This document shows positions 35,480-44,995 of a stretch of DNA of 64,000 bases, piece after piece. Numbering within the stretch: the first letter of the stretch is position 1; the number at the start of each line of letters is the position of its first letter. Source of the stretch: Georgenia satyanarayanai (lineage in GTDB: Bacteria > Actinomycetota > Actinomycetes > Actinomycetales > Actinomycetaceae). The translations under genes and the position numbers were made by a program. Under the pieces are notes generated by a model that made no database searches, was not told where the DNA came from, and saw only the letters and a list, made by a program, of their open reading frames with translations. The stretch is taken from positions 1 through 64,000 of the forward strand of contig NZ_VUKC01000001.1 of the NCBI RefSeq assembly GCF_009193135.1. The letters are read 5' to 3'.

Positions 35480-36031
35480 ATGAGCACGAGCGGCGCCTAC
35501 CCCGAGGGGACCGAGCGGCCCTCGGTCATCGTGCGGCCCGCCCTCCCGTCCGACGCCCGGCGCATCTACGAGCTCGTCGCCCCGTACGCGGAGCAGCGCA
35601 TCCTCATCGCCAAGGAGCTCATCAGCTACTTCGAGGCGATCCAGGAGTTCCTCGTCGCGGAGCTGCCCGACGAGGACGGCAGCTGGCAGGTGGTCGGCTG
35701 CGGTGCGCTGCACGTCATGTGGGACGACATCGCCGAGGTCCGCACCCTCGCGGTCGACCCCGGCTGCCAGCGGCGCGGCGTGGGCTGGCACGTGCTCAGC
35801 GCGCTCATCGAGCGGGCGCGGGTGCTGGGGCTCAGGCGCGTCTTCTGCCTCACCTTCGAGGTCGAGTTCTTCCAGCGGATGGGCTTCGAGGTCATCGAGG
35901 GCACGCCGGTGGGCACCGACGTCTACGCGCAGATGCTGCGTTCCCACGACGACGGCATCGCCGAGTTCCTCGACCTCGCCCGGGTCAAGCCCAACACCCT
36001 CGGCAACTCCCGCATGCTCCTCGAGCTCTAG
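35480..36031 (+). CDS. argA: Amino-acid N-acetyltransferase (short ArgA-like GNAT)
   Basis: A 183-residue GNAT protein: VIVRPALPSDARRIYELVAPYAEQRILIAKEL at the start in outline, then the acetyl-CoA loop VDPGCQRRGVGWHVLSALI and VFCLTFEVEFFQRMGF. It resembles the short actinobacterial N-acetylglutamate synthases such as Rv2747, the first step of arginine synthesis. A CATCAT six bases before the ATG could be a leaderless -10. Its stop overlaps the next, convergent gene by four bases. Confidence 0.83.
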   Translation: MSTSGAYPEGTERPSVIVRPALPSDARRIYELVAPYAEQRILIAKELISYFEAIQEFLVAELPDEDGSWQVVGCGALHVMWDDIAEVRTLAVDPGCQRRGVGWHVLSALIERARVLGLRRVFCLTFEVEFFQRMGFEVIEGTPVGTDVYAQMLRSHDDGIAEFLDLARVKPNTLGNSRMLLEL

Positions 36032-36669
36032 CCGACGAGGACGACGACGAGGTCGGCCCGGTCCCGGACCGCGCGGACGAGCGCGGCGTTGGGCTCGTCG
36101 GTGCCCTCCGTCCATGCCGCCGCGGCGGCCGGGTCCATCCCGTGCCGCTCGTGGCGGGCCCGCAGCCGGCGCCGGCGCTCCTCGTCGGGCAGGTCGACGT
36201 ACCAGACCGCGTCGAGGCACGAGCGGGCGGCCGGCCACGCGCCGTCGTCGAGGAGGAGGTAGTTCCCCTCGGTGAGGACGAGACGGGTCGGCGGCGGCAC
36301 GGCGACGGCGGCGGCCACCGGCTCGTCGAGCTCGCGGTCGAAGTCGGGGGCGTAGACGGTGCCCCCCTCGGTGTCGCGCAGGCGGCCCAGGAGGTGGGCG
36401 TAGCCGGTGTCGTCGAAGGTGTCCGGCGCCCCCTTGCGGCCGCGCCGGCCCAGCGTGTGGAGGACGGCGTTGCTCAGGTGGAAGCCGTCAATCGGGACGA
36501 GCGCGGCGCGAGGAGCGAGGGCGGCCACGAGCGCTGCGGCGAGGGTCGACTTCCCCGCTCCGGGCGGCCCGGCGAGCCCGAGGAGACGCCGCGGGGCACC
36601 GTCCTCGAGCAGGGAGCCGGCACGGTCGACGAGCTCGGGCAGCGTGGCGCGCAGGGTCGGCGGGGCCAC
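36028..36669 (-). CDS. P-loop nucleoside/sugar kinase-like protein
   Basis: A 213-residue kinase with Walker A GPPGAGKST, DGFHLSNAVLHTLGRRGRKGAPDTFD (in outline) and LTEGNYLLLDDGAW, the pattern of the pantothenate/uridine/fructose kinase-like YggC group. Substrate not established. GTG start, three bases after the stop of the upstream membrane-protein gene, so probably an operon. Confidence 0.82.
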   Translation of the reverse strand: MAPPTLRATLPELVDRAGSLLEDGAPRRLLGLAGPPGAGKSTLAAALVAALAPRAALVPIDGFHLSNAVLHTLGRRGRKGAPDTFDDTGYAHLLGRLRDTEGGTVYAPDFDRELDEPVAAAVAVPPPTRLVLTEGNYLLLDDGAWPAARSCLDAVWYVDLPDEERRRRLRARHERHGMDPAAAAAWTEGTDEPNAALVRAVRDRADLVVVLVG

Positions 36670-36672
36670 GGC

Positions 36673-37125
36673 TCAGCCCTCGCGGGGCAGGCGCCGGCGC
36701 ACGAGGAGGACGACGACGGTGAGCTGCGCGGTGACGGCGCCCAGGGCGAGGAACAGCACGGTGCGGGCCGGGTCCGCGAGTGACCAGCCGACCGCCGCGC
36801 CCACGCTCCACACGAGCGTGGCCCGCACGACCCACCGCAGCCGCTCCCGGGTCGCCTCGACGACACCCGCGAGGGGGCGGCCGACGAGCGCGCCGCGCAG
36901 CCCGAGAGCGGCGAACGCCGCGCCGGCGAGCGCGAGGAGCTGCCCACCGCCGAGGATGGTGAGCGTGGGGCCGGCGAGGAGCGGGTCGGAGCTGCTCAGC
37001 GCGAGGATCGCGGCGGCCACGACCGCCAGCCCGAGGCACGCGGCCCCGCAGCCGACGACGGCGTCGCGCAGGGCACGGATGGTGCGCGCCAGCCGGACGT
37101 CCGGCGGGACCGAGGGGCTCTCCAC
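36673..37125 (-). CDS. Four-helix membrane protein of unknown function
   Basis: A 150-residue protein with four hydrophobic segments (about residues 25-45, 52-75, 95-115 and 120-140) and short loops. No family recognised. GTG start after a leaderless-type TAGGGT box; followed directly by the kinase gene. Confidence 0.7.
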   Translation of the reverse strand: MESPSVPPDVRLARTIRALRDAVVGCGAACLGLAVVAAAILALSSSDPLLAGPTLTILGGGQLLALAGAAFAALGLRGALVGRPLAGVVEATRERLRWVVRATLVWSVGAAVGWSLADPARTVLFLALGAVTAQLTVVVLLVRRRLPREG

Positions 37126-37131
37126 ACCGGC

Positions 37132-37137
37132 ACCCTA
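37132..37137 (-). promoter_or_regulatory. -10 box, leaderless start of the four-helix membrane protein
   Basis: TAGGGT on the minus strand, six bases, then the GTG at 37125. Confidence 0.45.
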
Positions 37138-37216
37138 CGTGGCGGCCGGCCCGGGACGGTGCCGCCGAGCCCGCGGCACCACGGACGCCCGGCGCGCGGG
37201 CGGTCGGCCCCGCTCG

Positions 37217-37222
37217 TAACCT
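37217..37222 (+). promoter_or_regulatory. -10 box, leaderless start of the lipoprotein gene
   Basis: TAACCT, six bases, then the ATG at 37229. Confidence 0.5.
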
Positions 37223-37228
37223 CGTGGC

Positions 37229-37714
37229 ATGAGACGCCGAGCCGCCCTGTCAGCCGTCCTGCTCATCCTCGCCGCGGGCTGCAGCACCAACGACGAGGCG
37301 TCGCTCGAGCGGCCGACCGACGCCGGGGAGCGCGACAGCGAGCAGGTGGCCACGTGCGAGGCCTTCTACGAGGGGACCGGGACACCGCTGGCGGAGCGTG
37401 CCGAGGCGGCCCGCGTGGCCCTCGAGTCCGGCCAGGTGACCGACACCACGACGTACACGGAGGTCAACGCGCTCGAGCAGCGGCTGCGGGAGCTCACCCG
37501 CGACGCCCACCCCGAGATGGTGCCGGTCCTGGCGGAGGTGGCCGGCCCCCTCACCGCTGCCGTCACCGCGGTCAACGAGGCCGGTGAGCAGGAGGTGCCC
37601 GAGGGGGAGGAGCCCGCCTTCCCGGACCTCACGACGATCGACGTCACCGAGGCCGCGACCGCGCAGGAGACGCTCGCCGAGATGTGCTCCGACGCCGGGT
37701 ACGAGGCCCCGTAG
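37229..37714 (+). CDS. Small lipoprotein of unknown function
   Basis: A 161-residue protein with an Arg-rich signal peptide ending in the lipobox LAAGC, then an acidic, helical, largely soluble body. Two further Cys (near residues 48 and 154) could form a disulfide. No family recognised. It converges on mutY with one base between stops. Confidence 0.75.
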   Translation: MRRRAALSAVLLILAAGCSTNDEASLERPTDAGERDSEQVATCEAFYEGTGTPLAERAEAARVALESGQVTDTTTYTEVNALEQRLRELTRDAHPEMVPVLAEVAGPLTAAVTAVNEAGEQEVPEGEEPAFPDLTTIDVTEAATAQETLAEMCSDAGYEAP

Positions 37715-37715
37715 C

Positions 37716-38603
37716 TCAGCCGGGCAGCGCCCACCGCCCCGGCGCGGGCTCCGCCACGAGGCCGTCCACGAGGAGCGAGGCCAGGGCCCGCTCCGGCTGG
37801 GCGGCGTCCGCCGCGCCCTCGCGCAGCGGGGCGAGGAGCTCCTCGGTGGCGAGCGTGGCGCCGTCGGGCTGCTCACGCAGGCGCGCCATGACGCGGCCCC
37901 GCGCCTGACGGTCCGTCCCGTGCCACGCCTGCCGGCGGGGACCCTGGGCGGCCGCCGGCGCGCCGGCACGCCGCCAGCGGCACCGCTCCGCCAGCGGGCA
38001 GGCGGCGCAGCGGGGGGAGCGCGCGGTGCACACGAGGGCGCCGAGCTCCATGACGCCCTCGTTCCAGCGGACGGAGGCGGCGGCCTCGGCGGGCAGCAGC
38101 TCGGCCGCGCCCGCCCGCTCCCCGGCGGTGAGCCCCGGCGGCGGCAGCGCCCGGCCGGCGACGACGCGGCCCAGGACGCGGCGCACGTTCGTGTCGAGCA
38201 CGAGGGCGCGGCCGCCGTGGGCGAAGCTGACGACCGCTGCGGCCGTGTACCCGCCGACCCCCGGCAGGCTGAGCAGCTCCTCCTCCGTGCGCGGCACCAC
38301 CCCGCCGAAGCGGTCGGTGACCTGCGCGGCACACTCCCGCAGCCGCAGCGCCCGGCGCGGGTAGCCGAGGCGGTCCCAGGCACGCAGGACGTCGGCCGGT
38401 GCGGCCGCGGCGAGGTCGGCCGGCTCGGGCCACCGCACCATCCACGCCTCCCAGACGGGCGCGACACGGGCCACCGGCGTCTGCTGGGACATGACCTCGC
38501 TGACGAGCACGCCCCACGGCGTCGTGCCGGGGCGTCGCCACGGGAGGTCGCGGGCGTGGGTGGCGTACCAGTCGGCCACCGTCGCGTGGAGGTCGGTGCG
38601 CAT
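37716..38603 (-). CDS. mutY: A/G-specific adenine DNA glycosylase
   Basis: Removes A mispaired with 8-oxoguanine. The 295-residue protein has catalytic Glu36 in SEVMSQQTPVARV, the helix-hairpin-helix LPGVGGYTAAAV (about 113-124), catalytic Asp137 in LVLDTNVRRVLG and the 4Fe-4S cluster C192-x6-C199-x2-C202-x5-C208. The C-terminal part is short and lacks a full NUDIX-like recognition domain, as in other actinobacterial MutY. ATG 38603 is chosen over a much longer frame. Confidence 0.93.
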   Translation of the reverse strand: MRTDLHATVADWYATHARDLPWRRPGTTPWGVLVSEVMSQQTPVARVAPVWEAWMVRWPEPADLAAAAPADVLRAWDRLGYPRRALRLRECAAQVTDRFGGVVPRTEEELLSLPGVGGYTAAAVVSFAHGGRALVLDTNVRRVLGRVVAGRALPPPGLTAGERAGAAELLPAEAAASVRWNEGVMELGALVCTARSPRCAACPLAERCRWRRAGAPAAAQGPRRQAWHGTDRQARGRVMARLREQPDGATLATEELLAPLREGAADAAQPERALASLLVDGLVAEPAPGRWALPG

Positions 38604-38660
38604 CGCCACCCAGTGTGCCCCGTCCCGGCGAGCCGCCCGGACCCCGCGCCCGAACCTGCC

Positions 38661-38666
38661 TACCGT
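38661..38666 (+). promoter_or_regulatory. -10 box, leaderless start of the 38673 gene
   Basis: TACCGT, six bases, then the GTG at 38673. Confidence 0.5.
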
Positions 38667-38672
38667 CGGGGT

Positions 38673-39275
38673 GTGACGAGCTCGACCCCGGACCCGACGC
38701 AGCGACCGGCCCGACCCTCGGCCGCCGTCTACCGGCGCCGCCGCGCCGTGGCGCTGCTGCTCCTGCTGCTCGTCGGCGCCGGTGTGGTCTGGGGCGTCAG
38801 CACGGTGCTGGGCGGTCGGGACCCGGCGGCCGGCGCGCCCGACGCCGCCGCCGTGGAGGCGGCCGCGACGCAGCCACCGCCGGCGCCGCCCGGTCACGTG
38901 GCGGTGTGTGCCGCGGAGGACATCACGGCCGAGGTCGCGGTGGAGCCGGCCGGCGCCGGCGCGAGCGTCGAGGTGAGGATGCGCAACGCCGGTGCGGTGC
39001 CGTGCCTCGTCGACGCGGGGCCGGGCGTGCTCGTCGCCGAGGTCGGCTCGGGCACCGACTCCGTGTGGTCCTCGGCGCACTGCGCGGGCGAGGCGAGGGA
39101 GGAGCTGCTCCTCGACACCGGGTCCGCCACGCCCGTGACGGTGCGCTGGGACGGCCACCGCTCCGCCGCCGGCTGCCCCGGTGACCAGCCGCAGGCCGGG
39201 CGGGGCACCTACCGGGTCACCGTCGCGCTCGACGGCGAGCCGCTCGGCGGGCCCGAGGTCTTCACCCTCGGGTGA
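38673..39275 (+). CDS. Membrane-anchored extracellular protein (DUF4232-like)
   Basis: A 200-residue protein: short basic N-terminus, one transmembrane helix (about residues 27-48), an Ala/Pro-rich linker, and a beta-rich outer domain with VEVRMRNAGAVPCLVDAGP, similar to DUF4232 domains. Cys residues in the outer domain are likely paired as disulfides. Function unknown. Converges on disA. Confidence 0.7.
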   Translation: MTSSTPDPTQRPARPSAAVYRRRRAVALLLLLLVGAGVVWGVSTVLGGRDPAAGAPDAAAVEAAATQPPPAPPGHVAVCAAEDITAEVAVEPAGAGASVEVRMRNAGAVPCLVDAGPGVLVAEVGSGTDSVWSSAHCAGEAREELLLDTGSATPVTVRWDGHRSAAGCPGDQPQAGRGTYRVTVALDGEPLGGPEVFTLG

Positions 39276-39287
39276 GGCGGGGCCGGC

Positions 39288-40361
39288 TCAGACGTAGCGC
39301 TCGAGGATGGAGGACTCGGCCAGCCGGGAGAGCCCCTCACGCACCGAGCGGGCGCGCTGCGGCCCGACGCCGTCGACCTGCTGGAGGTCCTCGGTGCTCG
39401 CCGCGAGGAGCTTCTGGAGCGGGCCGAGGTGCTCGACCAGCGCCGTCACCACCGGGGAGGGCAGGCGGGGGATGCGCGAGAGCATCCGGTAGCCGCGGGG
39501 GCTGAGGGGGTCGTCGAGGGACTGGCCGTCGGGTCCGCCGATGCCGAGGGCACGCGCGATCGCCGACATCTCGATGAGCTCGGCGGAGGACAGCGCGGCG
39601 AGCCGCGCCTGGACCCCGGCGACGTTGTCCGCCGCCCTGGCGCTGTAGTCGCGGATGATGAACTCCCGGTCGGGCGCGAGCCCGCCGATGAGCTCCTCGA
39701 GCTGGAGGGACAGCAGGCGTCCGTCCGCGCCGAGCTCGACGACGTAGCCGTCGATCTCCGCGGAGATGCGCGAGACCATCTCGAGGCGCTGGACGACGGT
39801 CGTGACGTCGCGGACGGTGACGAGGTCCTCGATCTCCAGGGCTGCCAGCGTGCCGGACACCTCGTCGAGGCGGGCCTTGTAGCGCTCGAGCGTGGCCAGG
39901 GCCTGGTGCGCGCGGGAGAGGATGGCGCTGGAGTCCTCGACGACGTGCCGCACGCCGTCGACGTAGAGCGCGACGATGCGCATCGACTGGCTCACCGTGA
40001 TGACGGGGTACCCCGTCTGCTTGGCCACCCGCTCGGCGGTGCGGTGCCGCATGCCGGACTCGCTCGTCTCGACGCTCGTGTCGGGCATGAGCTGGACGTT
40101 GGCGCGCCGGATCCGCTGGCGGGCGTAGTCGACGACGACGGCGCCGTCCATCTTGGCGAGCTCGCGCAGCCGGGTGGCGGAGAACTCGACGTCGAGGTCG
40201 AAGCCGCCGGAGCAGATCGTCTCGACGAGGTCGTCGTAGCCGAGGACGATGAGCGCGCCGGTACGCCCGCGCAGGATGCGCTCGAGGCCGTCCCGCAGCT
40301 CGGTGCCCGGTGCGACGGCCTGCAGGGTGGCGCGCAGCAGGGTGTCGGCCTTGTCGGGCAC
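39288..40361 (-). CDS. disA: Diadenylate cyclase DisA, DNA integrity scanning protein
   Basis: Makes c-di-AMP from two ATP and stalls on branched DNA. The 357-residue protein has the cyclase motifs D72-GA and R105-HR ([11 protein letters not shown]), a helical spine, and a C-terminal helix-hairpin-helix domain ([19 protein letters not shown]). GTG 40361 lies five bases after AGGAG. The radA-disA pair is conserved in Gram-positives. Potassium transporters are known c-di-AMP targets, and trkA/trkH lie 2.5 kb away. Confidence 0.96.
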   Translation of the reverse strand: MPDKADTLLRATLQAVAPGTELRDGLERILRGRTGALIVLGYDDLVETICSGGFDLDVEFSATRLRELAKMDGAVVVDYARQRIRRANVQLMPDTSVETSESGMRHRTAERVAKQTGYPVITVSQSMRIVALYVDGVRHVVEDSSAILSRAHQALATLERYKARLDEVSGTLAALEIEDLVTVRDVTTVVQRLEMVSRISAEIDGYVVELGADGRLLSLQLEELIGGLAPDREFIIRDYSARAADNVAGVQARLAALSSAELIEMSAIARALGIGGPDGQSLDDPLSPRGYRMLSRIPRLPSPVVTALVEHLGPLQKLLAASTEDLQQVDGVGPQRARSVREGLSRLAESSILERYV

Positions 40362-40411
40362 CTGTTCTCCTCGGGTCGCGGGGCGGAGCGCCGCACGCGC
40401 GGCCCCGGGCG

Positions 40412-41836
40412 TCATCTTACGGCGCGCACGTGCCGTTCCGGCTCCTTGGGCGGCGGTGGCTTCTGGGGCAGGGCACCGAGCAGCGCCTCGTGGACGTTGG
40501 CGACCGGGAGCACCGACACGCCGGCAACGGCCTTGAGCTGGTCGGCGCCGTGCCGGGGGACGAGCGCGATGGTGAACCCGAGCCGGGCCGCCTCGCTCAG
40601 CCGACGCTGGACCCCGACCGTGGCCCGGACGTCCCCGGTGAGCCCGACCTCCCCGATCGCGACGACCCCGCTGACGAGCGGCCGGTCGGCGGCTGCGGAG
40701 GCGACGGCGAGCGCGACGGCGAGGTCGACCGCCGGCTCGACGGCCCGTGCCCCGCCCACGGTGGAGACGTAGACGTCGCGACCGCCGAGGTCCAGGCCCA
40801 CCCGCGCCTGGAGGACGGCGAGGGTCATCGCGGTGCGCGAGGCGTCCAGGCCGGAGGTGGTGCGGCGCGGGTTGCTCAGCGAGCTGTTGGCGACGAGCGC
40901 CTGGATCTCGGTGGGCATCGGGCGGCGCCCCTCGAGGCTCACCGAGGCGCAGGTGCCCGGCACCGCGGTGGTGCGGGACTCGGAGAGGAAGAGCCCGGAC
41001 GGGTCGGCCAGGCCGCTGATGCCGGAGTCGGTCAGCTCGAAGCAACCGACCTCGTCGGTGGGGCCGTAGCGGTTCTTCGTCGCCCGCAGCAGCCGCAGGC
41101 GGGAGTGGCGGTCGCCGTCGAACTGGCACACGACGTCGACGAGGTGCTCGAGCACGCGCGGTCCCGCGAGCGAGCCGTCCTTGGTGACGTGCCCGACGAG
41201 GATGACGGGCACGTGCCGCTTCTTCGCCGCACCGATGAGCGCGGCGGCGACCTCCCGCACCTGGCTCACCCCGCCGGCGGCGCCGTCCACCTCGGCCGAG
41301 GAGATGGTCTGGACGGAGTCGACGACGACGAGGGAGGGGGCGGCGGCCTCGATGTGGCCGAGCACGGTGGCGAGGTCGTTCTCGGCGGTGAGGAGCAGCC
41401 GCTCGGCCATCGCCCCGATCCGGTCCGCGCGCAGGCGCACCTGGCTGGCCGACTCCTCACCCGTCACGTAGAGCACCGAGCCGGTGCCGTGCTCGGCCGC
41501 CCGGGCGGCGACGTCGAGCAGGAGCGTGGACTTGCCCGCCCCGGGCTCGCCGGCGAGGAGCACGACGGCGCCCGGGACGATCCCGCCGCCGAGGACGCGG
41601 TCGAGCTCCCCGACCCCCGTGGGGCGGGCGCGGGCGGTGTCGACGTCGACGTCACCGATGGGCTGGGCGGCGAGCGCCGGCCGGGCCGGGGCGGGGGCGC
41701 GGCTGCCGGCCGGCGCGCCGGCCTCGCTCACGGTGCCCCAGGCCTGGCACTCCCCGCAGCGGCCGACCCACTTGGTGGTGCTCCAGCCGCACTCCGTGCA
41801 CCGGTAGGCGGGGCGCTGGGTCCTGGTCGATGCCAT
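40412..41836 (-). CDS. radA: DNA repair protein RadA
   Basis: Recombination branch-migration ATPase. The 474-residue protein has a zinc finger (C13, C16, C27, C30), RecA-like core with Walker A GEPGAGKS (96-103), the RadA-specific motif KNRYGPTDE, and a Lon-protease-like C-terminal domain. The ATG at 41836 follows a leaderless promoter. Ends about 50 bases before disA, on the same strand. Confidence 0.96.
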   Translation of the reverse strand: MASTRTQRPAYRCTECGWSTTKWVGRCGECQAWGTVSEAGAPAGSRAPAPARPALAAQPIGDVDVDTARARPTGVGELDRVLGGGIVPGAVVLLAGEPGAGKSTLLLDVAARAAEHGTGSVLYVTGEESASQVRLRADRIGAMAERLLLTAENDLATVLGHIEAAAPSLVVVDSVQTISSAEVDGAAGGVSQVREVAAALIGAAKKRHVPVILVGHVTKDGSLAGPRVLEHLVDVVCQFDGDRHSRLRLLRATKNRYGPTDEVGCFELTDSGISGLADPSGLFLSESRTTAVPGTCASVSLEGRRPMPTEIQALVANSSLSNPRRTTSGLDASRTAMTLAVLQARVGLDLGGRDVYVSTVGGARAVEPAVDLAVALAVASAAADRPLVSGVVAIGEVGLTGDVRATVGVQRRLSEAARLGFTIALVPRHGADQLKAVAGVSVLPVANVHEALLGALPQKPPPPKEPERHVRAVR

Positions 41837-41842
41837 GGGGTG

Positions 41843-41848
41843 ACGGTA
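41843..41848 (-). promoter_or_regulatory. -10 box, leaderless start of radA
   Basis: TACCGT on the minus strand, six bases, then the ATG at 41836. Confidence 0.55.
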
Positions 41849-41881
41849 GCCCGGGCCACCGACACGGCGGCCGGACCGTCC

Positions 41882-42775
41882 TCAGGCCGTGGGGACCGCG
41901 TCGATCCGCATCGTCAGCGTGTGCGTCCCGCCGGGGGCGAGGACGACGAGGTCGGTGCCGGAGTTGAAGGCGTCCGGCGGGCAGGTCATCGGCTCCACGG
42001 CCACCCCGCGCCGGTCGACCTTCTCCCCGGTGTAGACCTGCACCCAGGGGCTGTCGGCGTGCATCCGCGCGCTGAAGGGGGTGCCCGGGTGCTCGAGCGT
42101 CACGGTCCAGCCGCCGTCGGGCAGGGCGGTGTAGGCGTGGTCGACACGGCGCTCGCCCAGCGGGCGCGGTGCGCGCAGGTCGAGGTCGCCGCTCACGTCC
42201 CGCAGCCCCACGGGCCGCAGCCGCTCGTCGACCTCGAGGACCCGTGCGCCGGGGGCGGTGAGCGTGCACTCGTCCACCGGCGCGCGGTCGCAGCTGAGGT
42301 AGGGGTGGGAGGAGGCGCCGTACGGGGCCGGGACCTCACCGAGGTTGGTCGAGGTGATGCTCACCGTGAGGCCCGACCCGGCGTCGAGGCGGTAGGTGAC
42401 CGTCGAGCGGAGCCAGAAGGGGTAGCCGTAGCGGGGCGCGAGGTCCGTCGTCAGCGTGACCTCCTCCGCCGTGGCCGACGCGACGTCCCAGCGCACCCAG
42501 CACGCCAGCCCGTGGAGGGCGGCGTTCGTCTCGTGCTCGTTGACCGGGACCTCGTGCGTCTGGCCGCCGAACTCGTAGCGGCCGTCGGTGATGCGGTTGG
42601 GCCACGGCAGGAGCGTCTTGCCGAGGTAGCCGACGGGCAGCTCGCCCGGGTCGTGCCCGACGACGACGTGCCCGCCGCGCCAGGTGAGCCCGGCGAGGCC
42701 CGCGCCCACGGTGACGACGGTCGCGCGGTAGTCACCGGCGGTGAGGGTGAGGACATCGCCTCCGGGGGTGGTCAC
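41882..42775 (-). CDS. galM: Aldose 1-epimerase (mutarotase)
   Basis: A 297-residue beta-sandwich epimerase: LLPWPNRITDGRYEFGGQ, ALHGLACWVRWDV, YGASSHPYLSCD (catalytic His region) and the late VEPMTCPPDAFNSG with the Glu. Interconverts sugar anomers in the cytoplasm. GTG 42775 has GGAAGGA six bases upstream. A LacI-type palindrome overlaps its expected transcription start. Confidence 0.92.
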   Translation of the reverse strand: MTTPGGDVLTLTAGDYRATVVTVGAGLAGLTWRGGHVVVGHDPGELPVGYLGKTLLPWPNRITDGRYEFGGQTHEVPVNEHETNAALHGLACWVRWDVASATAEEVTLTTDLAPRYGYPFWLRSTVTYRLDAGSGLTVSITSTNLGEVPAPYGASSHPYLSCDRAPVDECTLTAPGARVLEVDERLRPVGLRDVSGDLDLRAPRPLGERRVDHAYTALPDGGWTVTLEHPGTPFSARMHADSPWVQVYTGEKVDRRGVAVEPMTCPPDAFNSGTDLVVLAPGGTHTLTMRIDAVPTA

Positions 42776-42802
42776 GTCGTCGTCCTTCCTTGCGCCACCG
42801 GG

Positions 42803-42816
42803 CGTGAACGCTCACA
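42803..42816 (-). promoter_or_regulatory. Candidate LacI-type operator of galM
   Basis: TGTGAGCGTTCACG on the minus strand is a near-palindrome with a central CG, the form typical of LacI-family operators. It lies just downstream of the galM -10 box. Confidence 0.5.
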
Positions 42817-42820
42817 TCCC

Positions 42821-42826
42821 ATCCTA
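42821..42826 (-). promoter_or_regulatory. -10 box of galM
   Basis: TAGGAT on the minus strand, giving a leader of about 40 bases that contains the candidate operator and the ribosome binding site. Confidence 0.5.
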
Positions 42827-42846
42827 GTGAGGGCTGCGGGCGGCGG

Positions 42847-43515
42847 TCAGGGCCGCGCGGCGAAGGTCTCGAGGAGGCTCGAGTCGCCCGAGACGATGAT
42901 CGTGTCCCCGGGGCTGATCCGGGTGTCCTCGGTCGCGTACTCGAAGGCCTCGCCGGGGGACTTCACCCCGAGGACGGTGACGCCGTAGCGGGCGCGGATC
43001 TGCGACTGGCCGATCGTGAAGCCCTGCGTCTCCCGCGGCGGGCGCATCTTGACGATCGTGAAGCCGTCCTCCATCTCGATGTAGTCGAGCATGCGGCCGG
43101 AGACCATGTGCGCGACGCGCTGACCGGCGTCGTGCTCGGGGTAGACGACGTGGTGGGCGCCGATGCGCCGCAGGATGCGCCCGTGCTCGCCGGAGGTCGC
43201 CTTCGCCCAGATCTGCGGCACCTCCATGTCGACGAGGTTGGCCGTGACGAGGACGCTCGCCTCCAGCGACGTGCCGACCCCGACGACGACGACGGAGAAG
43301 TCCTGCGCGCCCAGCTGCTCCAGTGCGTCGGGGTTCGTCGCGTCCGCCTCGACCACCGGGAGGCGTCCGGACCACTGGGAGACGAGGTGCTCGTCCTTCT
43401 CCACGGCGAGGACCTCGCGCCCGATGTCCTCCAGCGTCGCCGCGAGCGCGGCCCCGAAGCGGCCGAGCCCGATCACGAGCACCGCGCCCGCGCGGGGCAG
43501 GTTGCGCTGCGCCAT
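42847..43515 (-). CDS. trkA: Potassium uptake regulatory subunit TrkA/KtrA
   Basis: A 222-residue RCK protein: N-terminal Rossmann domain with VLVIGLGRFGAALAATLE and VEADATNP, then a C-terminal RCK_C (ligand-binding) domain. It gates the membrane subunit encoded just upstream (trkH). RCK_C domains can bind c-di-AMP, which DisA makes (family knowledge). Starts at ATG 43515 after AAAGGA. Confidence 0.93.
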   Translation of the reverse strand: MAQRNLPRAGAVLVIGLGRFGAALAATLEDIGREVLAVEKDEHLVSQWSGRLPVVEADATNPDALEQLGAQDFSVVVVGVGTSLEASVLVTANLVDMEVPQIWAKATSGEHGRILRRIGAHHVVYPEHDAGQRVAHMVSGRMLDYIEMEDGFTIVKMRPPRETQGFTIGQSQIRARYGVTVLGVKSPGEAFEYATEDTRISPGDTIIVSGDSSLLETFAARP

Positions 43516-43556
43516 CTGTCACCGTTCCTTTCGTCTCGGCCCCCAGTGTGCCCGGC

Positions 43557-44954
43557 TCAGCCGACGATCGGCGGCTCGGACGGCATGCGGATCACCCGGC
43601 GGCGCTGACGCAGCGCCAGCGCGCCCGCCAGCGTGACGGTGCCGAGGCGGCCGGCGAACATGAGCGCGCTGAGCACGTACTTGCCGGCGTCGGGCAGGTC
43701 GGGGGTGATCCCGGTGCTCAGCCCGACGGTCGCGAAGGCGGAGATGACCTCGAAGAGCACGAGCTCGAGGTGGTAGTCGGTGAGGGCGAGGAGGAGGAGC
43801 GTCGCGACGCCCACGAGCGTGGCGCCGAGGAAGGCGACGGCGACGGCGAGCCGGATCGTCGTCGTGCCGATCCTGCGCCCGAAGGCCTCGGCGTCCCGGT
43901 CGCCGCGGGCCTCGGCGACGATGGCGAGGACGAGGACGGCGAAGGTCGTCACCTTGATGCCGCCCGCGGTGGACGCGGAACCGCCACCGACGAACATGAG
44001 CGCGTCGGTGAGGAACCACGTCGCGTCGCTCGCGACGGCGAGGTCGACCGTGCTCAGGCCCGAGGACCGCGAGTTCACCCCGGCGAGGAGCGAGGCGAGC
44101 AGCCGGTCGGCGACCGGCAGCTGCCCGAGGGTCGCGGCGTTGCGCCACTCGAAGACCGCGAAGCCGAGCGCGCCGCCGACGGCGAGCACGCTGTAGGTGA
44201 CGAGCGTGAGCTTGGAGTGGAGGGACAGGCGCCGCCGGCCCCGCAGCAGCCCGGCGACGTTGAGGATGACGGGGAAGCCGAGAGCCCCGATCCCACCGCC
44301 GACGATGATGGGCAGGCACATCCACCAGTCCCCGACGTACGGCTCCATCCCGCTCTCCAGGACGACGAAGCCGGCGTTGTTGAAGATGGACACCGACATG
44401 AACAGCGCGTGCCACAGCGCCGCGTCCAGCGACTCCCCCAGCGTGAGGAAGCGGGGCAGGAGGACGAGGGTGAGGGTCGCCTCGACGGCGAGGGACGCGA
44501 CGACGACGGCGCGCACGAGGGTGCCGACCTCCCCCAGGCGGGTGGTCTTCGTCTCCGAGGCGGCGAGCAGCCGCTGGGTGAGGCCGATCCGTCGGGAGAT
44601 CGCCAGTCCGAGGATCGAGGCGAGCGTCATGACGCCGAGCCCGCCGATCTTGATCCCGATGATGATGACCGCCTGCCCGAAGGCGGACCAGTAGGTCGCC
44701 GTCGACACCGTCGTCAGCCCCGTGACGCACACGGCCGACACGGCCGTGAAGAGCGCGTCGACGAAGCGGGCCGGCTCGGGCGCGCGGGTCGCCGCGGGCA
44801 GCGACAGCAGGGCGGTGACGACGGCGATGATCGCGGCGAAGACGAGGAGCGCCAGCCGCGCGGGGGAGCGGTGCGCCACGTGGTCGACGGCGTCGCGCAA
44901 CGCGCCGAGCGCCCGTGCGGGCCAGGGGGTGCGCGCCGTCCTCACAGCTGTCAC
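43557..44954 (-). CDS. trkH: Potassium uptake channel subunit TrkH/KtrB
   Basis: A 465-residue membrane protein with four M1-P-M2-like units; P-loop regions include FTAVSAVCVTGLTTVS and FNNAGFVVLESGMEPY, and the last carries FATVGLSTGITPDL. Ktr/Trk systems import K+ with a cytoplasmic RCK ring (trkA, downstream). GTG start preceded by AAGGTGG. Confidence 0.94.
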   Translation of the reverse strand: MTAVRTARTPWPARALGALRDAVDHVAHRSPARLALLVFAAIIAVVTALLSLPAATRAPEPARFVDALFTAVSAVCVTGLTTVSTATYWSAFGQAVIIIGIKIGGLGVMTLASILGLAISRRIGLTQRLLAASETKTTRLGEVGTLVRAVVVASLAVEATLTLVLLPRFLTLGESLDAALWHALFMSVSIFNNAGFVVLESGMEPYVGDWWMCLPIIVGGGIGALGFPVILNVAGLLRGRRRLSLHSKLTLVTYSVLAVGGALGFAVFEWRNAATLGQLPVADRLLASLLAGVNSRSSGLSTVDLAVASDATWFLTDALMFVGGGSASTAGGIKVTTFAVLVLAIVAEARGDRDAEAFGRRIGTTTIRLAVAVAFLGATLVGVATLLLLALTDYHLELVLFEVISAFATVGLSTGITPDLPDAGKYVLSALMFAGRLGTVTLAGALALRQRRRVIRMPSEPPIVG

Positions 44955-44984
44955 TCGCCCACCTTGCCAGACTCCGGCCCGCGC

Positions 44985-44990
44985 TACCGT
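44985..44990 (+). promoter_or_regulatory. -10 box, leaderless start of acuC
   Basis: TACCGT, five bases, then the ATG at 44996. Confidence 0.5.
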
Positions 44991-44995
44991 GAAGC

